DNA of 64,000 bases from Allodiplogaster sudhausi (Eukaryota; Nematoda; Chromadorea; Rhabditida; Diplogasteridae): the NCBI GenBank assembly GCA_945643635.1, contig CALZFC010000072.1, positions 1,677,501-1,741,500 of the forward strand. The letters are read 5' to 3'. Each line of letters starts with the position of its first letter. Positions within the stretch are counted from its first letter, which is position 1. The notes beneath the pieces were generated by a model, which worked only from the letters and a program-made list of their open reading frames with translations, was not told where the DNA came from and did no database searches. Below, one piece after another: positions 34,130-45,871 of this stretch. A program made the translations under genes and the position numbers.

Positions 34130-34380
34130 TCTATTTGTTTTCGTTCTTCTAAAACCACTCTCATTCTCACGCGCTATTTTCACGACGCCGGTTTCTCCCT
34201 GCCTGCGAAATAGCGTGTAAGAATGAGAGGGCCCGGTGCGAATTTCACTGTATTTATTTAGCGATTTTCAACATAAATACAGTGAAAGTAGAGTGATCAC
34301 TTTATAAGAATAAATTCAAGTTCGAATTCCTTCACCCTGCGAGTGCGCACTCTCATTCTCGTGTGCTATTTCGCAGGCAG
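34130..34380. repeat. Hairpin-rich repeat
   Basis: TGCCTGCGAAATAGCGTG at about 34199 and GTGCTATTTCGCAGGCAG at about 34361 are inverted. CTCATTCT...AGAATGAG pairs and CACTGTATTTAT/ATAAATACAGTG form further hairpins. Probably a foldback remnant; no gene is seen between 34040 and 34650. Confidence 0.6.
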
Positions 34381-36396
34381 CACAAACAGCTAATAGGTCG
34401 GGCATATGAGAGCACATGACCATTTAAAATAATATCATACCTTCTCTGGCTCGATGACTGTTCTTCCATAATAGTAATGGTGCTGTGTAGCAAAATATCA
34501 CGTATTGCATCAGCGTGTACAGCGATATTCCCACGAAATTCGTGCAAAGTCCCTCGTTTAAACTATTTGATGGTTGGAGATGAGTCATTCATCTCACGAC
34601 AAAGCAACCAAGGGGAACTGACTATAAATTAAACATAATTAAAGTGAAAATGTATTTAATAATTGGCTATGCTGATGAGGTGACGAGCAGGAATGTGGAA
34701 TACGTGAATAAAGAGATAATCCACCAGACGATTCTTACAAGAGTCATTTCAAGCGATTTCATTTCACGACTTCATTTCGGCGGCTTTGCTTGTCCGCAGT
34801 CGGTTGGCTGCTCGCCATGCCTCTCCACCTTCTCCTTCTTCTCTCGCTCCAACTTGGCCTTCTCCATGGCGCTGTGTCCAGTTCTTCTTCCTACGAAATC
34901 GTCATCGGAGCTCCAAGCAGTCACCGCACCATCATAAAGACGTTAGAACGTTTCTTGTCGTGGCAGTAACAAATATATATTTTCATGCATTATTCTGATT
35001 TTCACGTTAAAAATTGATTTGGATTTCAGGATCAGAGGCTTGGAAGACGGAAAAGGCTGTAGAATCGTTAAGAGGTTCTCGCGTAAGATAGTTACCGTGC
35101 GTCTATATGTATATGTACATACAGTACCGTTGACGGATATTGAAAATTTAGAGCTCGTAACAGTCTACAGACATATGTATGAATGTATGTATACATACAT
35201 ATATGTATGTGTTTAAAAAAGAGAATATATAAAATTATTTATTTTGTTCTTTTCAGGCCATACTCTTCCACGACTGCAGCATCTGCATAATCAAAAATGT
35301 CGGCAATGAAACAGAAAAATATGGACACTGCGAGAAATGGAGAAGGAAAGCAAGTGGCCCCTGTCGCAACCAGCGAATCGATCAGCTTCGCGTCTATCAC
35401 CAACAAACAGTTTTGTGTGGCATTTGCACCTGGTTTAAAATCTACCGTACTCCTCAAGAAAATAACAATCAAGATGAGAAACACAGTCATCAATGTACGG
35501 TAGATTTTTAGCTCCTTACAATTAGGACAGCCTACATCACCTTCTTTAAACAACAATAAGTTTTTTCTTCGTAATATTTATAGTTTTTTTTCAAATTTGC
35601 TTATTCCGTCAGCATATGGATCATGTCCAAATAATCTTTGAAATGGAAGGTGTTGTTGCTAGGAACGCTCTCAGTATACGCCTGTCGTACTCAATGTGCA
35701 AAGGAAGACGTTCAAACTCCGAATGCTTGAGCAAGCTGAGGTGAGTACTTGGAGGATGAATTCATTGTTTCATGGGCATTATTCACTTGGCAAAAGAGAT
35801 TGTGTGTTAACTTTAGTGAGAAAATTATAAATGCCGAGTCCAGAATCGAAAGGAATTCTACGTGACGAGCGAATATTTTCCGTCCAGAGGTAAAAGACTT
35901 TTTATAATTTAATTTTTTAACTAAAATAAAAGAATATTTATATTCTTCTATCAAACAACAAAATATGTATTAATGAAGCTTTTCTTACCATCAGAAGGCA
36001 TCCTTGTTGACATCTATGTCATGGGCGGAATGATCTAGCAATGGTTTCGTCATTCCTTCCAATACACCCTCCACAAGAATCGCCTCGTCACTTCGGACAC
36101 TAAAGAATATGGCAAAAGGCAAACAAACCGCTTACTCCTATCATGCCGACAAATATATATTTTTTTTTATTTCTTGTATTTTCTTTTTTTAAGAGTAATT
36201 ATCTATTAAATCCCATCATTGGAGATACTGGCTTGAGCGCGTCGCGAGTCATACGGTGGACATTGGAGCAGAGGCAGCGATTACGTTCTCATACGATGGA
36301 TGGATCTATTTCTTCCTGAATAATTCGACGTTCAAGGTTAACCCGCGAATAATGGCGCCATAATCTTTAAAGAAGCAGTTCACGGAATAATTAACA

Positions 36397-36475
36397 TACC
36401 GTATTTTCTCTATTATTACCCCCGGGGTACTATTTTTCAATACCCCTGCGGGGGAGGGCACTATTCTACTAGAGA
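36397..36475. mobile_element. MITE, family A, truncated copy
   Basis: Begins with the family terminus TACCGTATTTTCTCTATTA and continues 'CCCCGGGGTACTATTTTTCAATACCCCTGC', but only about 80 bp remain and the second terminus is missing. It is an internally deleted relic within the left arm of the duplication. Confidence 0.7.
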
Positions 36476-37175
36476 GATGGATACTAAAACACCAAATTTT
36501 TTAATTGACACTATCTTATATGGTATTATAGCCAAATATTTGAGGGTGTACGTTCAAAATGTTCCAAATGAACTACTGCAGAATCATTCGATGCATAATT
36601 CCTTAAATATGTGCCATCTGCATTATATAAGCGTAAAAATCATCATCATTTCAGGAGAAGATGAAATTCTGACTCGGTGAATAAAAAGACGGATTTTCCA
36701 CTTTAATTATCTCTTTATTCGTCCAAATGAATATTTTTAAAGATTGCGTAAAACAAATATATGACAGTGCAGACTAAGAATAATTAGGAAACAAATATAT
36801 TTAATGGAATATAATGTAAATTTTTATACATGAAGAGTTTAATCAAACGTGACCTTTAATAGACCATTTTATAGACCTTTTTTATAGACCCTTCTGCTCC
36901 ACAAGGACGACCTCGTACACGGCAGAAATACGCGCATAAGAACGATTGCAAATAAGTACGAGTTGCCTGGTGTCGAGTGCCGCGCCTTTGAGAAACTTAT
37001 CCCATATCGACTGGAGAAGAACATGCTCTTGTTTAGAAACGTCAAACCGGTGTGATCCAACCCTAGCTTCATTTATTTATTCAATACATCATTATGATGT
37101 GATAACATTTATAAATATTGATCGAAAAACAATATAAAAGTTGGCAAGAAAATGAATTGCAACACTTAGAGGGCG

Positions 37176-37210
<35 letters not shown>

Positions 37211-38570
37211 TGAAGGGAAGGTACAAATTTGATGGCAAATGGCCCAACATATGTTATTTATTACCTTTATGAAGGTTCATCATCTTTATGCTCATAATAC
37301 TGTTTGATACGATCATTCTTAAGAAATGCTCAAACACGTCGTACGAAGAAACAATCATTTACATGTCCAAAATCGCGCACTTTATGCCGCCTATCATGCG
37401 ACAACTCGACTATCGCGGGTGGATTTTCATAAGAACTACTTTTTTGTAGACTCCTTTTTTCGACTTTCCTACTGTCTTAAAAAAAAAGAAATTGAATGAT
37501 ACTTGCAGACCCGAAAAGGCCGTCACTCGCCGCTTGGCGAAGCCGCGACGACATCATGAAGACATCGTCAAGGATATAAGACAGTGTGAATTAAAAAGTT
37601 TGGTTTTTCTCTGCATTTTTCGATTAAGCTGTTATTTTTGCCAAATTTGGCAGGTAAAACACACAAGCAAATGTGGCAGTATTTTATTCATTGATTCAAA
37701 CTTGTCATGACAAATAAGACGGTTAATAAAATGACGGGCACAATGTACAAGCGAAGAAAATGGCTGAGCCACAGAAATGTGAACTAATTATTGAAAACCG
37801 GCTTCGGCATATTTAACAGGACAACAATTTGGCGTGGCAAAAATAGAGGTCTTTAAAAGTGGATTCATAGCATGCCAAATTTGACGGCCTCCAAATTTTC
37901 CATGGCGCAATTTGCATATGTTCAAAATTTCAAGGGTTTTGGCTAATTCTTCACTTATAAAAAATGTCACAGCCAAAATAAACAGCTATCAGAATTGGCA
38001 AAAGGATTTGACATTTTTAACAGCTGTTAAACGTGCCACGAGGAAGCGGCTGTCGGCCGAGCAACTTGGCAATTTTGACAGCCGTCAAAAATGGCAACTT
38101 GGCAAATTCAGCGGGCATCAAAAATGGCAAGCCAAATTTTTGACCCTTCAAAAGTGGGAAGCCAATTTTAACGGCTGTAAATAATGGATGGCCGTTTTGA
38201 CGGCCGTTAAAAAAGGCAAATCATTTTTTTGACTCCAAACAAGGCTCATGACGAAATATTCCTATTAAAATAGCATTTAGCTGTCCTCAGATCACTAAAT
38301 TCACACATGCATCCTAATATAACAAATAGGAAACAATAAAAAAAAACTATTTAGATCAGATATGAATGAAGACTGCTTCTACAATAAGGTATGCATAAAT
38401 GGATATTATATAAGTCTTTACAACATTCTAAAAGTCAGTTCATAAATGCTAGCAAGGTTAACATACTAGCCACTCGAATGGCCATCATCACTGGAAAAAC
38501 TGTTCCAGCTGAGAGATGCATGTCCTCATGTGACTTGATCATTGAGAATCCCTGGCCACGCAAGACTCAC

Positions 38571-39178
38571 GAAGGAGGAGGGCCGTAGCCAGGTCCGCCG
38601 CTGCGAGAACCATCATCGACGTCGAAACCAAAGAAAGCACGGCGACGACCGGCGGCACCTCCTGAACTAGATTCTCTTTCATTTACATATCAATTACTTT
38701 TGGCAAAACAGAAACAATAAAAACTATTGGCCAACAAGTGCACATTAATTAAAGAATCTAACCCTAGAAAATATCAAATCGATTTAACTTAGAAAAATAG
38801 AAATCATAATAGACAAGAGGAAAACAATAATAAAGCAGAACCTGTTCAAACTGGCCTCGGTCATCCATCTCCGGCGGCACTCCCACTACACGTCCATGCC
38901 TTCGAGGCCACGATTCGAGCAGCGAGGCAGCTTGACTTTCGAGCAAGACAGTCGTTTCTTGCTGAAATATGAATAGAAAAGTTCCATTATTTACTATTTT
39001 TAAAAGGAATTTTCAACAAGAGTGGACTCAATGTAAAGAAAATCTGAATAAAACCGTAAAACCATGACAATAATTTGCTTACGAACATCATGTGACGGTA
39101 GGGACACTCTTGAAAGGGAGGAGCAGATGGATCTGGTACTTGTTCAGGTCGACGCTGACACGCATGCCTTCCTGTCAA
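38571..39178 (-). CDS. Possible minus-strand exons inside the 6.5-kb element
   Basis: Three exon-like segments: about 39175-39086 ending TTC/GTAAGC; 38962-38843 (ETTVLLESQAASLLESW ... VGVPPEMDDRGQFEQ, ending CAG/GTTCTG); and 38671-38580 (RRRAFFGFDVDDGSRSGG ... PPPS, stop). Phases agree between the first two. Product unknown; the Gly/Arg/Pro tail resembles RNA-binding proteins. It could be a further captured host fragment or the element's own gene. Confidence 0.35.
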
Positions 39179-39269
39179 TGAAAGGGGATATTATGTAAGA
39201 ATTCTGAAACAAGAATACTATTTAATGTTAAGAAAAGCTCATAAAAGGTGCGCCCGTGATTTCTCATCG

Positions 39270-39490
39270 TGTTATTTTCCGAGTTACGGTAAGCATACGG
39301 TATATGGCCTTGTTGCTCCAAACAGCGTATATACCATACCATTGCTGCTTTGTTTGAAATAAATTAAACGAGAAAAATTATCAGTAAATTCGTGTTCTCC
39401 ATTAAAAATAACAAAAACGAAATGAATTACATCTAGTTTGGAGCAAAAAGGCCATATACCGTATACATACCGTAACTCATCACGATATGA
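39270..39490. mobile_element. Nested palindromic MITE
   Basis: CATACGGTATATGGCC near 39292 and GGCCATATACCGTATAC near 39449 are inverted, with TTGCTCCAAAC/GTTTGGAGCAA inside and GAGTTACGGTA/TACCGTAACTC outside. It lies within the 6.5-kb element. Confidence 0.7.
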
Positions 39491-40219
39491 ATTTAATCTG
39501 ATATTGGTCTTCCCCGCATCGAAAAGCCCTCCGCGTGTTAATTGCAGCGGAACTTGCCATAAATTTAATCCGTGGAAGTTATCCGAATTTGCGGGAACCT
39601 TTTTTCTGTCTATTTTCCCATGAAAGATGGCTATCAGTGGTGCTTATTTGTCAAGCGGAACGTACATTTGACATCTAATACAACTATTAAGTTACTTTTG
39701 CACTGATTTTTCAAGAATTTAGCCATTATTGCGTAATTTTGCCAGTTTTCGTCATATTACGCTGTAAAGTGCCATTTATAATCGAATTCGAGGCAGTTCA
39801 ATGCAGATTTGCATTCCGCGGGCAAAGCTTCGGCTACGTGTAAATAAAGAAATCAGTTCAAAATAAACAAGGAAAAATTATGCCCCTCCCAACTAGGATA
39901 GCACCCAAAATAATCTCAACTTATGCCCGGGGATATGACCTAATTATAAATCATAAAATGAACGCATATAAATCAAAACAAATATCAATGAGAATGCCAA
40001 AACCTCAAAGTGGTGCCTCGGGCTGGTCGTGCCAGGATGTCGCGGCGTCGATATCGGTAAGGGAGGGGGCGCCAAGCGTCTAACGTCACTTAAAGTGTAC
40101 AGTTATCACATAAATAACAGGTCGAGAAAAAACAAAAAGCATAAACAATAACATGAACACGAAGCATTGAATGAGCTTCATTTGCCATTTATTAAAGCAG
40201 CGACGCGACCGCAACGCGT

Positions 40220-40457
40220 GCAGTTAATATTTTGCACGGTGCATACTGCACAGTGCACGTAATTACGGAGTGATGAATTACAGGGTACATTAGACCATAC
40301 TTCATTATTTATACGTATTTTTAAATTTTTGCAGGGTTCACGTGATTTAAAATTACGTTAACCGTGCAAATAATTAATAATGGTAGCCGGGCAATTAGTC
40401 ACCATGTCATTAGGTGCGCCGTACTGCATCGTGCACAGTGCAAAAAATTAACTGTCG
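40220..40457. mobile_element. Nested MITE with ~40-bp inverted ends
   Basis: The left end CAGTTAATATTTTGCACGGT and the right end TGCAAAAAATTAACTG are inverted, with TGCACAGTGCAC motifs on both sides. It has no coding capacity and lies within the 6.5-kb element. Confidence 0.65.
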
Positions 40458-40583
40458 CTTTTTCGAAATTCCTCGGTAAAGCTGTGGCTTTTGTTTTCGT
40501 GGATTGCTGTTAGGTTTTCTTTCCATTTATTTAATGTATGACGATGAATATTTGCTTCTCTGTTTTTCTTTCGATTGTAGTAC

Positions 40584-40699
40584 CGCCATCCTCGCAATGG
40601 CATCGAAATGAAGCACCAGGGCGGCAACTACTCGGATGGCGCCGGAGCGCGCGTCCGCCGGCGCCCATGGACGGCAGAGTCGATGCCGTCTCTAACGGT
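40584..40699 (+). CDS. Exon-like segment, unknown product
   Basis: Between a TTTTGATTGTAG acceptor and an AACG/GTTAGA donor lies a GC-rich 116-120-nt open segment (KHQGGNYSDGAGARVRRR). A similar GC-rich stretch follows another TTGTAG at about 41049-41120. Both could be remnants of the captured RNA-binding protein gene. Weak support. Confidence 0.3.
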
Positions 40700-41831
40700 T
40701 AGAAATTACTTTTTAGGTTTATTTTTATTTGTTTAACTGTGGGATATTCGAAGTGTTTTGTTTTACTTAAAAATGGCGTAGGCATTTTGTTCTTATTTAT
40801 GTTTGTTTTTCATTGGAATGAATTCCAGTAGTTGTTTTAGAATAAAAATCAAGGCAACCTTTCTAAACGACTCATTCGAGAATGCATTCTTTTTGGGAAT
40901 AGCTTTCAGATTGATTTTCCATTAGCTGATACTTTTGCTTTCCTTTTCTAAGATCGAGTATGCGTATTGTATAGTGTAAAATCGAATGAATTTTTTTTCT
41001 TTTATCCTTTTTTGATGATATTCGATTCAACTTAAACTTTTTTTGTAGTGGCGACTACGCGGAAGCCACCGTAGGACTGATCGGCCGGCGCCTAGGGGCG
41101 CGACTTCCCCTCCTATGTTAGACATCACCTTCTGGCTTTATTTTTATTTGTCTAATATTACAGGTGTTTAGTTTTGTTTTTAAACGGGGTAGGTATTTTG
41201 ATCTTTTTTAAACTTTGTTTCACATAGGACTAAAATCCAGCTGTTTTTTTAAGGATAAAATCAAGGTAATCTTTCTTAAAGATTCATTTGGTAGTGCATT
41301 TATCTTTTGGGAATAGTTTTAACATGATTTTCCTTTTAGCCGATTAATGTCTTAGCGAAACTTTTGTTTTCCTTTTTCGGTTAGGGATATTGAATTATGG
41401 GAAATCGAGTGAAATTCTCGGTTTATCTTTTTTTATTGTTCATTAATTAAATCAACGGTTGGATATTCTACCTTTTTTTTTTAAATTTGTTTAATATTTT
41501 TTTTTCATTATGGCAACCATAACTTGTTGTCAGTTTGTTCATATGTGAAAAGAAAATGGTGAATTTGTTCTAATATTGTGTTTTTTTTGCGTCTGAATAT
41601 CCTAACGTGGGATATTGTGATTGTGGGTGTTTGATTTAGTTTGAAAGCAGCGTTTTTTTCCTTATTTAAGGCACGTTGTAAATGTTGGGATATTAGTTTG
41701 CTCAATTATTTGTTTTTTGTATTTCAGGTTAAATCAAGGCAATCTTTATTTAAAGATTCCCTTGAGAATGTGTTTTATTGGGAATATCTTTCAAAAAAAT
41801 TGGGAATATGCTTTTAGAAGGTTAATGACGG

Positions 41832-42018
41832 AGTAGTGCTGAACAAAGTCAGGTGTATGACTCCAGGCCGGAGGGGTGTAAAGCCAAAAACTTTTTTCGG
41901 GCAAAAATCACATTTATTGGGAGAAAATGCCTTTTTGCAAACAAAAAATAACATGCTTCTGAGCAGGCCGGGGGGGGGGGTGCAACACGGCGCATTCGCC
42001 GACGTTCTTCAGCACTAC
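41832..42018. mobile_element. Small nested MITE
   Basis: AGTAGTGCTGAACAAAGTC on the left and GACGTTCTTCAGCACTACT on the right are imperfect inverted ends of a 187-bp unit. It lies within the 6.5-kb element. Confidence 0.65.
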
Positions 42019-42452
42019 TTGTTAAACAGGTTTTGAATGAGTGGGTTACTGTACTGTTGATATGGAAGAAAGGATACTGTTATAGTTTACTGAATTACTT
42101 TTTATCTAACCATCTTATGTGGGTGTTTTATTGGAAATATAAGTTAATTGTTTTTGTTATATCTTGTGATACGGTAGCTTTTTGGTGCACTCACCATCAT
42201 TGACTCTAAGTAATCCTTGAGCATATTGCCTCACTAATTATGGTCGTTGTGAATGGAAGGCTTCTTTAAGGGTGTGATGTTGTGCTTCCTGAGCCTTGCA
42301 GACTATGCTCTTGGTGTTTCTTTTTATCAATCTCGTTTTTCCGAGGACATAAAAATGCAGCAAATTTTTGTAGGAAGTAAAGGAAAGGTGTATTAATAAA
42401 ATGTAAATTACCAATGGTAGTGTAGGAAAACATATGAAATTATATGTCTCAG

Positions 42453-43290
42453 GGAACGACGCGCCGTGACTGTTGCGACGGCGGCAAGCAGGAGTCATGC
42501 TGCTCGTGCACCAGTAGCACGCCGGAGCACTCATTGGACGAGGCGGATCGAAGATTGATGTGCTTCGCGAGTCCACCAAGGCCAACATCAAGGTTAGAGC
42601 AAGATGGGAAAAAATAGAGCATGGAATATATACTTGGAGAAATAGATTGTGTTTGGGGCCCCCGGAAAGCTCCTTCTCTCTCCCCTCCCCTCCTTGTCTG
42701 TAACAGTGTACCCCACCTCTCCTCCACTCCCTTCTCTAGCTTCTTTAGTCGCTCTTTCCTTATCTGCGTTGCTGAAATAGGTTTGACGAAAGACAGCATG
42801 GTAACCCCTGGGCCGAAAGCCCGGAACATTTAGGTGAAGACACTATGCAGTGCTAGGGGGTTGGTGGAAAGAGACTAGGGTAGAAGGGTGATTATTGAAT
42901 GGGTTGAAAGAGAGAGATAGAGAGAGAGAGAAAAGGGGCTAGGAAAGTCTAAATTAGAGAGATGAGTGGTGAGTTAAAACGGCTAAGAAAGCTAAAGTAT
43001 GTGAGAAAAAGAACGTATGTGCCCTAGAACGGATGCTTAGGGTTCTAACGTAAAAGAAGAAGAACGGACACAAAATGTGAATGAAGAATAATGAAGGAGA
43101 TTTGCAGGTCTTGTGGTCACTGCTCTCCGATGTCGACTGACCGCGTTGTGCTGCTGAGCGGAGATGGCAACGTCATTCCAGGCGCAGTCAAGAGCATACA
43201 GGAGCGGATACGCGACATTTCCAGCAACGTTGGAAGATGGGGAGGAGGAAGAAGACCAACGGAGACCGATTCAAAAAGGCTTGAAATCAG
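42453..43290 (+). pseudogene. Decayed hnRNP K-like KH-domain fragment
   Basis: Segment 42453-42592 in one frame reads AGVMLLVHQ, stop, then HAGALIGRGGSKIDVLREST. Segment 43108-43290 reads SPMSTDRVVLLSGDGNVIPG then AVKSIQERIRDI. Together they match the second KH domain of hnRNP K (lvHqslAGgiIG..G.kIkelRe.T, then C.P.STDRVVLi.G). A TAG interrupts the first part, and the two parts are out of frame across good splice sites (CAAG/GTTAGA, TTGCAG), so one base has been gained or lost. It sits deep inside the transposon, so it is best read as a captured host fragment. hnRNP K itself is a nuclear RNA-binding protein. Confidence 0.75.
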
Positions 43291-44856
43291 TTGATAAGAG
43301 GATTCACTTTGAATGCATGTTTGTCCGTTATATAATTCACAAGTCCACTTATTGCTTTTAACCGATTTTTATATAGTTATCATAATAATTCCATTAATTT
43401 TCTGGTTTTCCGTACTCCATTTTTCTTACACTATGTTTTAATTGGTCCGATATTGAAATTTCAACCTTTGGCCAAATTTGACGGTCGTTGAAAATGGCGA
43501 GCCATTTTTGACAACCGTAAAAAATACCTTGCCAATTTTGATAGCCATAAAATTTGCCGGACTTTTTTGACACCTGTTTAAACTGCCATGCCATTTCTGC
43601 TAGCCGTCAAAATTGGCAAGCTGATTTGGCAAATTTTTCACTCTATTATTTTGGCTTGGCAAACTTAGCAGTTGATCAATTCTGGCTGGTAATCTTGGCA
43701 GATTTATCAGCTGCTTTTTTTGGCAAAAAGGCCCACTCCTCCTCGAGAAGATGTGACAAATTTTTCGACCATTTTCTGTGCCATATTCTTTTAACACTTG
43801 TAAAATTTTGCCTCGCCACTTTTGACTCGTTTGTTTTTTGGTTAGGCTGTTTTCGCCATTTTAGACAGCTGTTGATTTTGGCATGATGAATAATGAGGAA
43901 TAAACATTGATGACATTCTTGACAATCATACAAATTGCCATGGCATAATAACTGGGTTTGAAAACTGGCAAATTTGCTTGCCAAAAATAACAGCAAAACT
44001 GAAAATTGCAGAGAAAAACCAAACTTTTTAATTCACACTGTCTAATATCATTGTTAGAGGACCATATTTATTTAGGGACTATTTCGGCCGAAACACCCGA
44101 TCAAGTCATATTTTATATATTTAATTCATAATACAATTTAAAAAAAAAATCAACTTTCCATTTAGAAGGCGATGCTCTGCTGGCTGATCCCTCCGTTCCT
44201 CTTTCTCTCCATCCGCCATGGCTTCCCTTGCCGTCGAGCTCTCAGCATCTTCCTCAGCAGTCTTCGTCATAGAAATATCAAGGAGGTAAATCTAAACATC
44301 TGCCTAAAAACTTCGACTTCATATCTTTTCTGATTCTAATTTTTCCTCAAATCTTGTTAGATCTTACAAGAAGAGTCAAAAGTTAAATGAAAGTAAATGT
44401 CGCTTTTTAGAACGCGAAGTTTGCTGCTACTGCACTGCATGAAACTTTCGCTGGAATCTATCGGAAAGTGCGAGGAGAGAACTCTCAGGCGGCACCAAGT
44501 GCTGTGGCCTGATCTTACAACTTCTTTTCTTTACTTTCGCCATTCGTCCGAACTTTGCATTATTTGTTCTATGATAAAGATTTAAAAAAGACTGACCATG
44601 AGAGTTTTTAAATTTGTGCGGGTTATTTTCCTCGTAAAAACTTGTGCGGGTTCTTTTCCTCCCTGTATTCACATACAAACAGTGTCAGTGGTAGAATGCA
44701 AATAATGCAAACAAGTTAATCATACACATGTTTATTAGAAGCACATCAAGGAAAATACATGTCAAGTACCAACAAGGTTCCAAGAGGGAGAAGAAAAGGC
44801 AAGTAGGAAAACGGGATTGATTAGGATACGGATAGGCGGAGCCCAATCGCCCCGCC

Positions 44857-45156
44857 TTGCCGGCACATTCCCTTTTCAAATGCAAAGGAAGCAAAAATGA
44901 TAAATATTTGGATATCTCTGTGTGCAAGCACCTCACGTATTCGCTGTCCGATTGTGACAGGATCGATATTCGGCTACCTGAAGAAGAAGGACCTTGTTTG
45001 CCAGGAAGAAAATCGAGCTATCAAATCGTTATTGGCCGTCCTCTCAGCAACTGCGGAAGTGTTGCGATACCTGAAAACGTCATCTCATCGACGAGTCATC
45101 TTCCAATCATCGTTTTGAGTCGCTCGAGTCATATCCGCGCCGATCGTTTCTTCTTC
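44857..45156 (+). pseudogene. Stray CUB-domain C-terminal fragment of an astacin
   Basis: The end of this frame, SNCGSVAIPENVISSTSHL then PIIVLSRSSHIRADRF, aligns with the last coding exon of the astacin at 48223 (NCGSITNPDDILSTSNRL then PIIVWSRSGQIRAYVQF). The preceding part (CKHLTYSLSDCDRIDIRLPE) resembles the rest of a CUB domain. No protease domain lies upstream, so it is a partial duplicate on the same strand. Confidence 0.6.
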
Positions 45157-45871
45157 TGAATGACAAAAGACCTATTTCCTTCAACTCTTTCAGCGGAAGA
45201 GTTCGTTCTATTTGCAGACTAGAATCCAACGACGATAGTCCAGGATGGCTTCAGAAGAAGAAAAAGAAACGAGAACTTTGCTGTTGTCCAAAATCTACTT
45301 TGTTTGTTATGATCTATGGCATGATGAACTTTAATGACGCAAATTTATATGATGATATCAACAACATGAAAGAACATGAATTACTTACACAACAACAATA
45401 TTAAGCATTCGAACGCATTGTCCCAATTCTTGAAAACAATCGCCTCGCTAGGGACCTGCGTCGAACAGCTTGTCCTTTTTTACGAGAAAGCCATGAATGA
45501 CATTTCGCTATCAAGAAGTACATCTGTTTGCGCAGCCTATCGAATAGTTCAGAAGAATATGAAAATGGCTCAAAATGATGCGGAGGATGAAAGAGGCAAC
45601 TTTTTACCTCTCAGTCATAGCAGCCTTTAGTTTGCTCAGCTTCATGTATGTACGTTAGAATATCAGAGTACATACATACATACATACATCCGAATACGAG
45701 TATAAATTGGAAGGCCTAGCTATGATCATCACTTCGTTTTCCGGATTCCTTCTTCGGAGACCTGAACAGCGCGAGGTTTGTCTCTCCATTTTTCTAAAAG
45801 TAAACATACATTTTGGAAAATGGATTTATTGATTATATAATTGATTTCCTTTGCCAACTGCTGTTAACAAA
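45157..45871. other. Spacer with one unsupported open frame and an (ACAT)n repeat
   Basis: An 84-residue plus-strand frame at 45376-45630 (SQFLKTIASLGTCVEQLVLF) has no recognised family and no clear splice sites. A CATA repeat lies at 45665-45690. Nothing else is seen before the astacin start. Confidence 0.35.

Larger units (their letters stand above)
37577..44045. mobile_element. 6.5-kb TIR transposon with subterminal repeat arrays and captured host sequence
   Basis: The termini are inverted repeats of about 85 bp (outermost AGACAGTGTGAATTAAAAAG, continuing GTTTGGTTTTTCTCTGCA on both ends). The flanks show a 2-4 bp target duplication (TA or ATAT). The empty site survives in the other arm of the duplication at about 49390-49400 (GATATC, uninterrupted). 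Both subterminal zones (about 37620-38240 and 43450-43990) hold degenerate, mirror-oriented arrays built on 'TTTGACGGCCGTNAAAAATGGC'-like units. The interior holds an hnRNP K-like fragment, possible minus-strand exons and nested MITEs. I recognise no transposase, so the superfamily is unknown. Confidence 0.82.
34817..44512 (+). pseudogene. Dead left copy of an unrecognised secreted/membrane gene
   Basis: Recognisable exons: 34817-34941 (signal peptide MPLHLLLLLSLQLGLLHGAV), 35030-35096, 35257-35432 (Cys-rich: FHDCSICI ... GPCRNQRIDQLRVYHQQTV), 35613-35740 (FEMEGVVARNALSIRLSYS), about 35832-35889 (RKEFYVTSEYFPS), from 35995, about 36220-36335, about 36888-37055, about 37400-37440, 37501-37576 and, beyond the transposon, 44166-44284 and 44414-44512. 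Three lesions are visible. ATC-TAG-CAA puts a stop at 36036-36038 where the right copy has TAC. The reading frame closes at 37053. A 6.5-kb transposon splits the exon after KDI at 37576. It is therefore a pseudogene relative to the right copy at 48934-56092. Confidence 0.8.

Noticed and set aside
35239..35556. Minus-strand 105-residue frame with a hydrophobic segment
   Set aside because: Differences between the two duplicates keep cysteines and reading frame on the plus strand (Cys-rich exon), not on this one.
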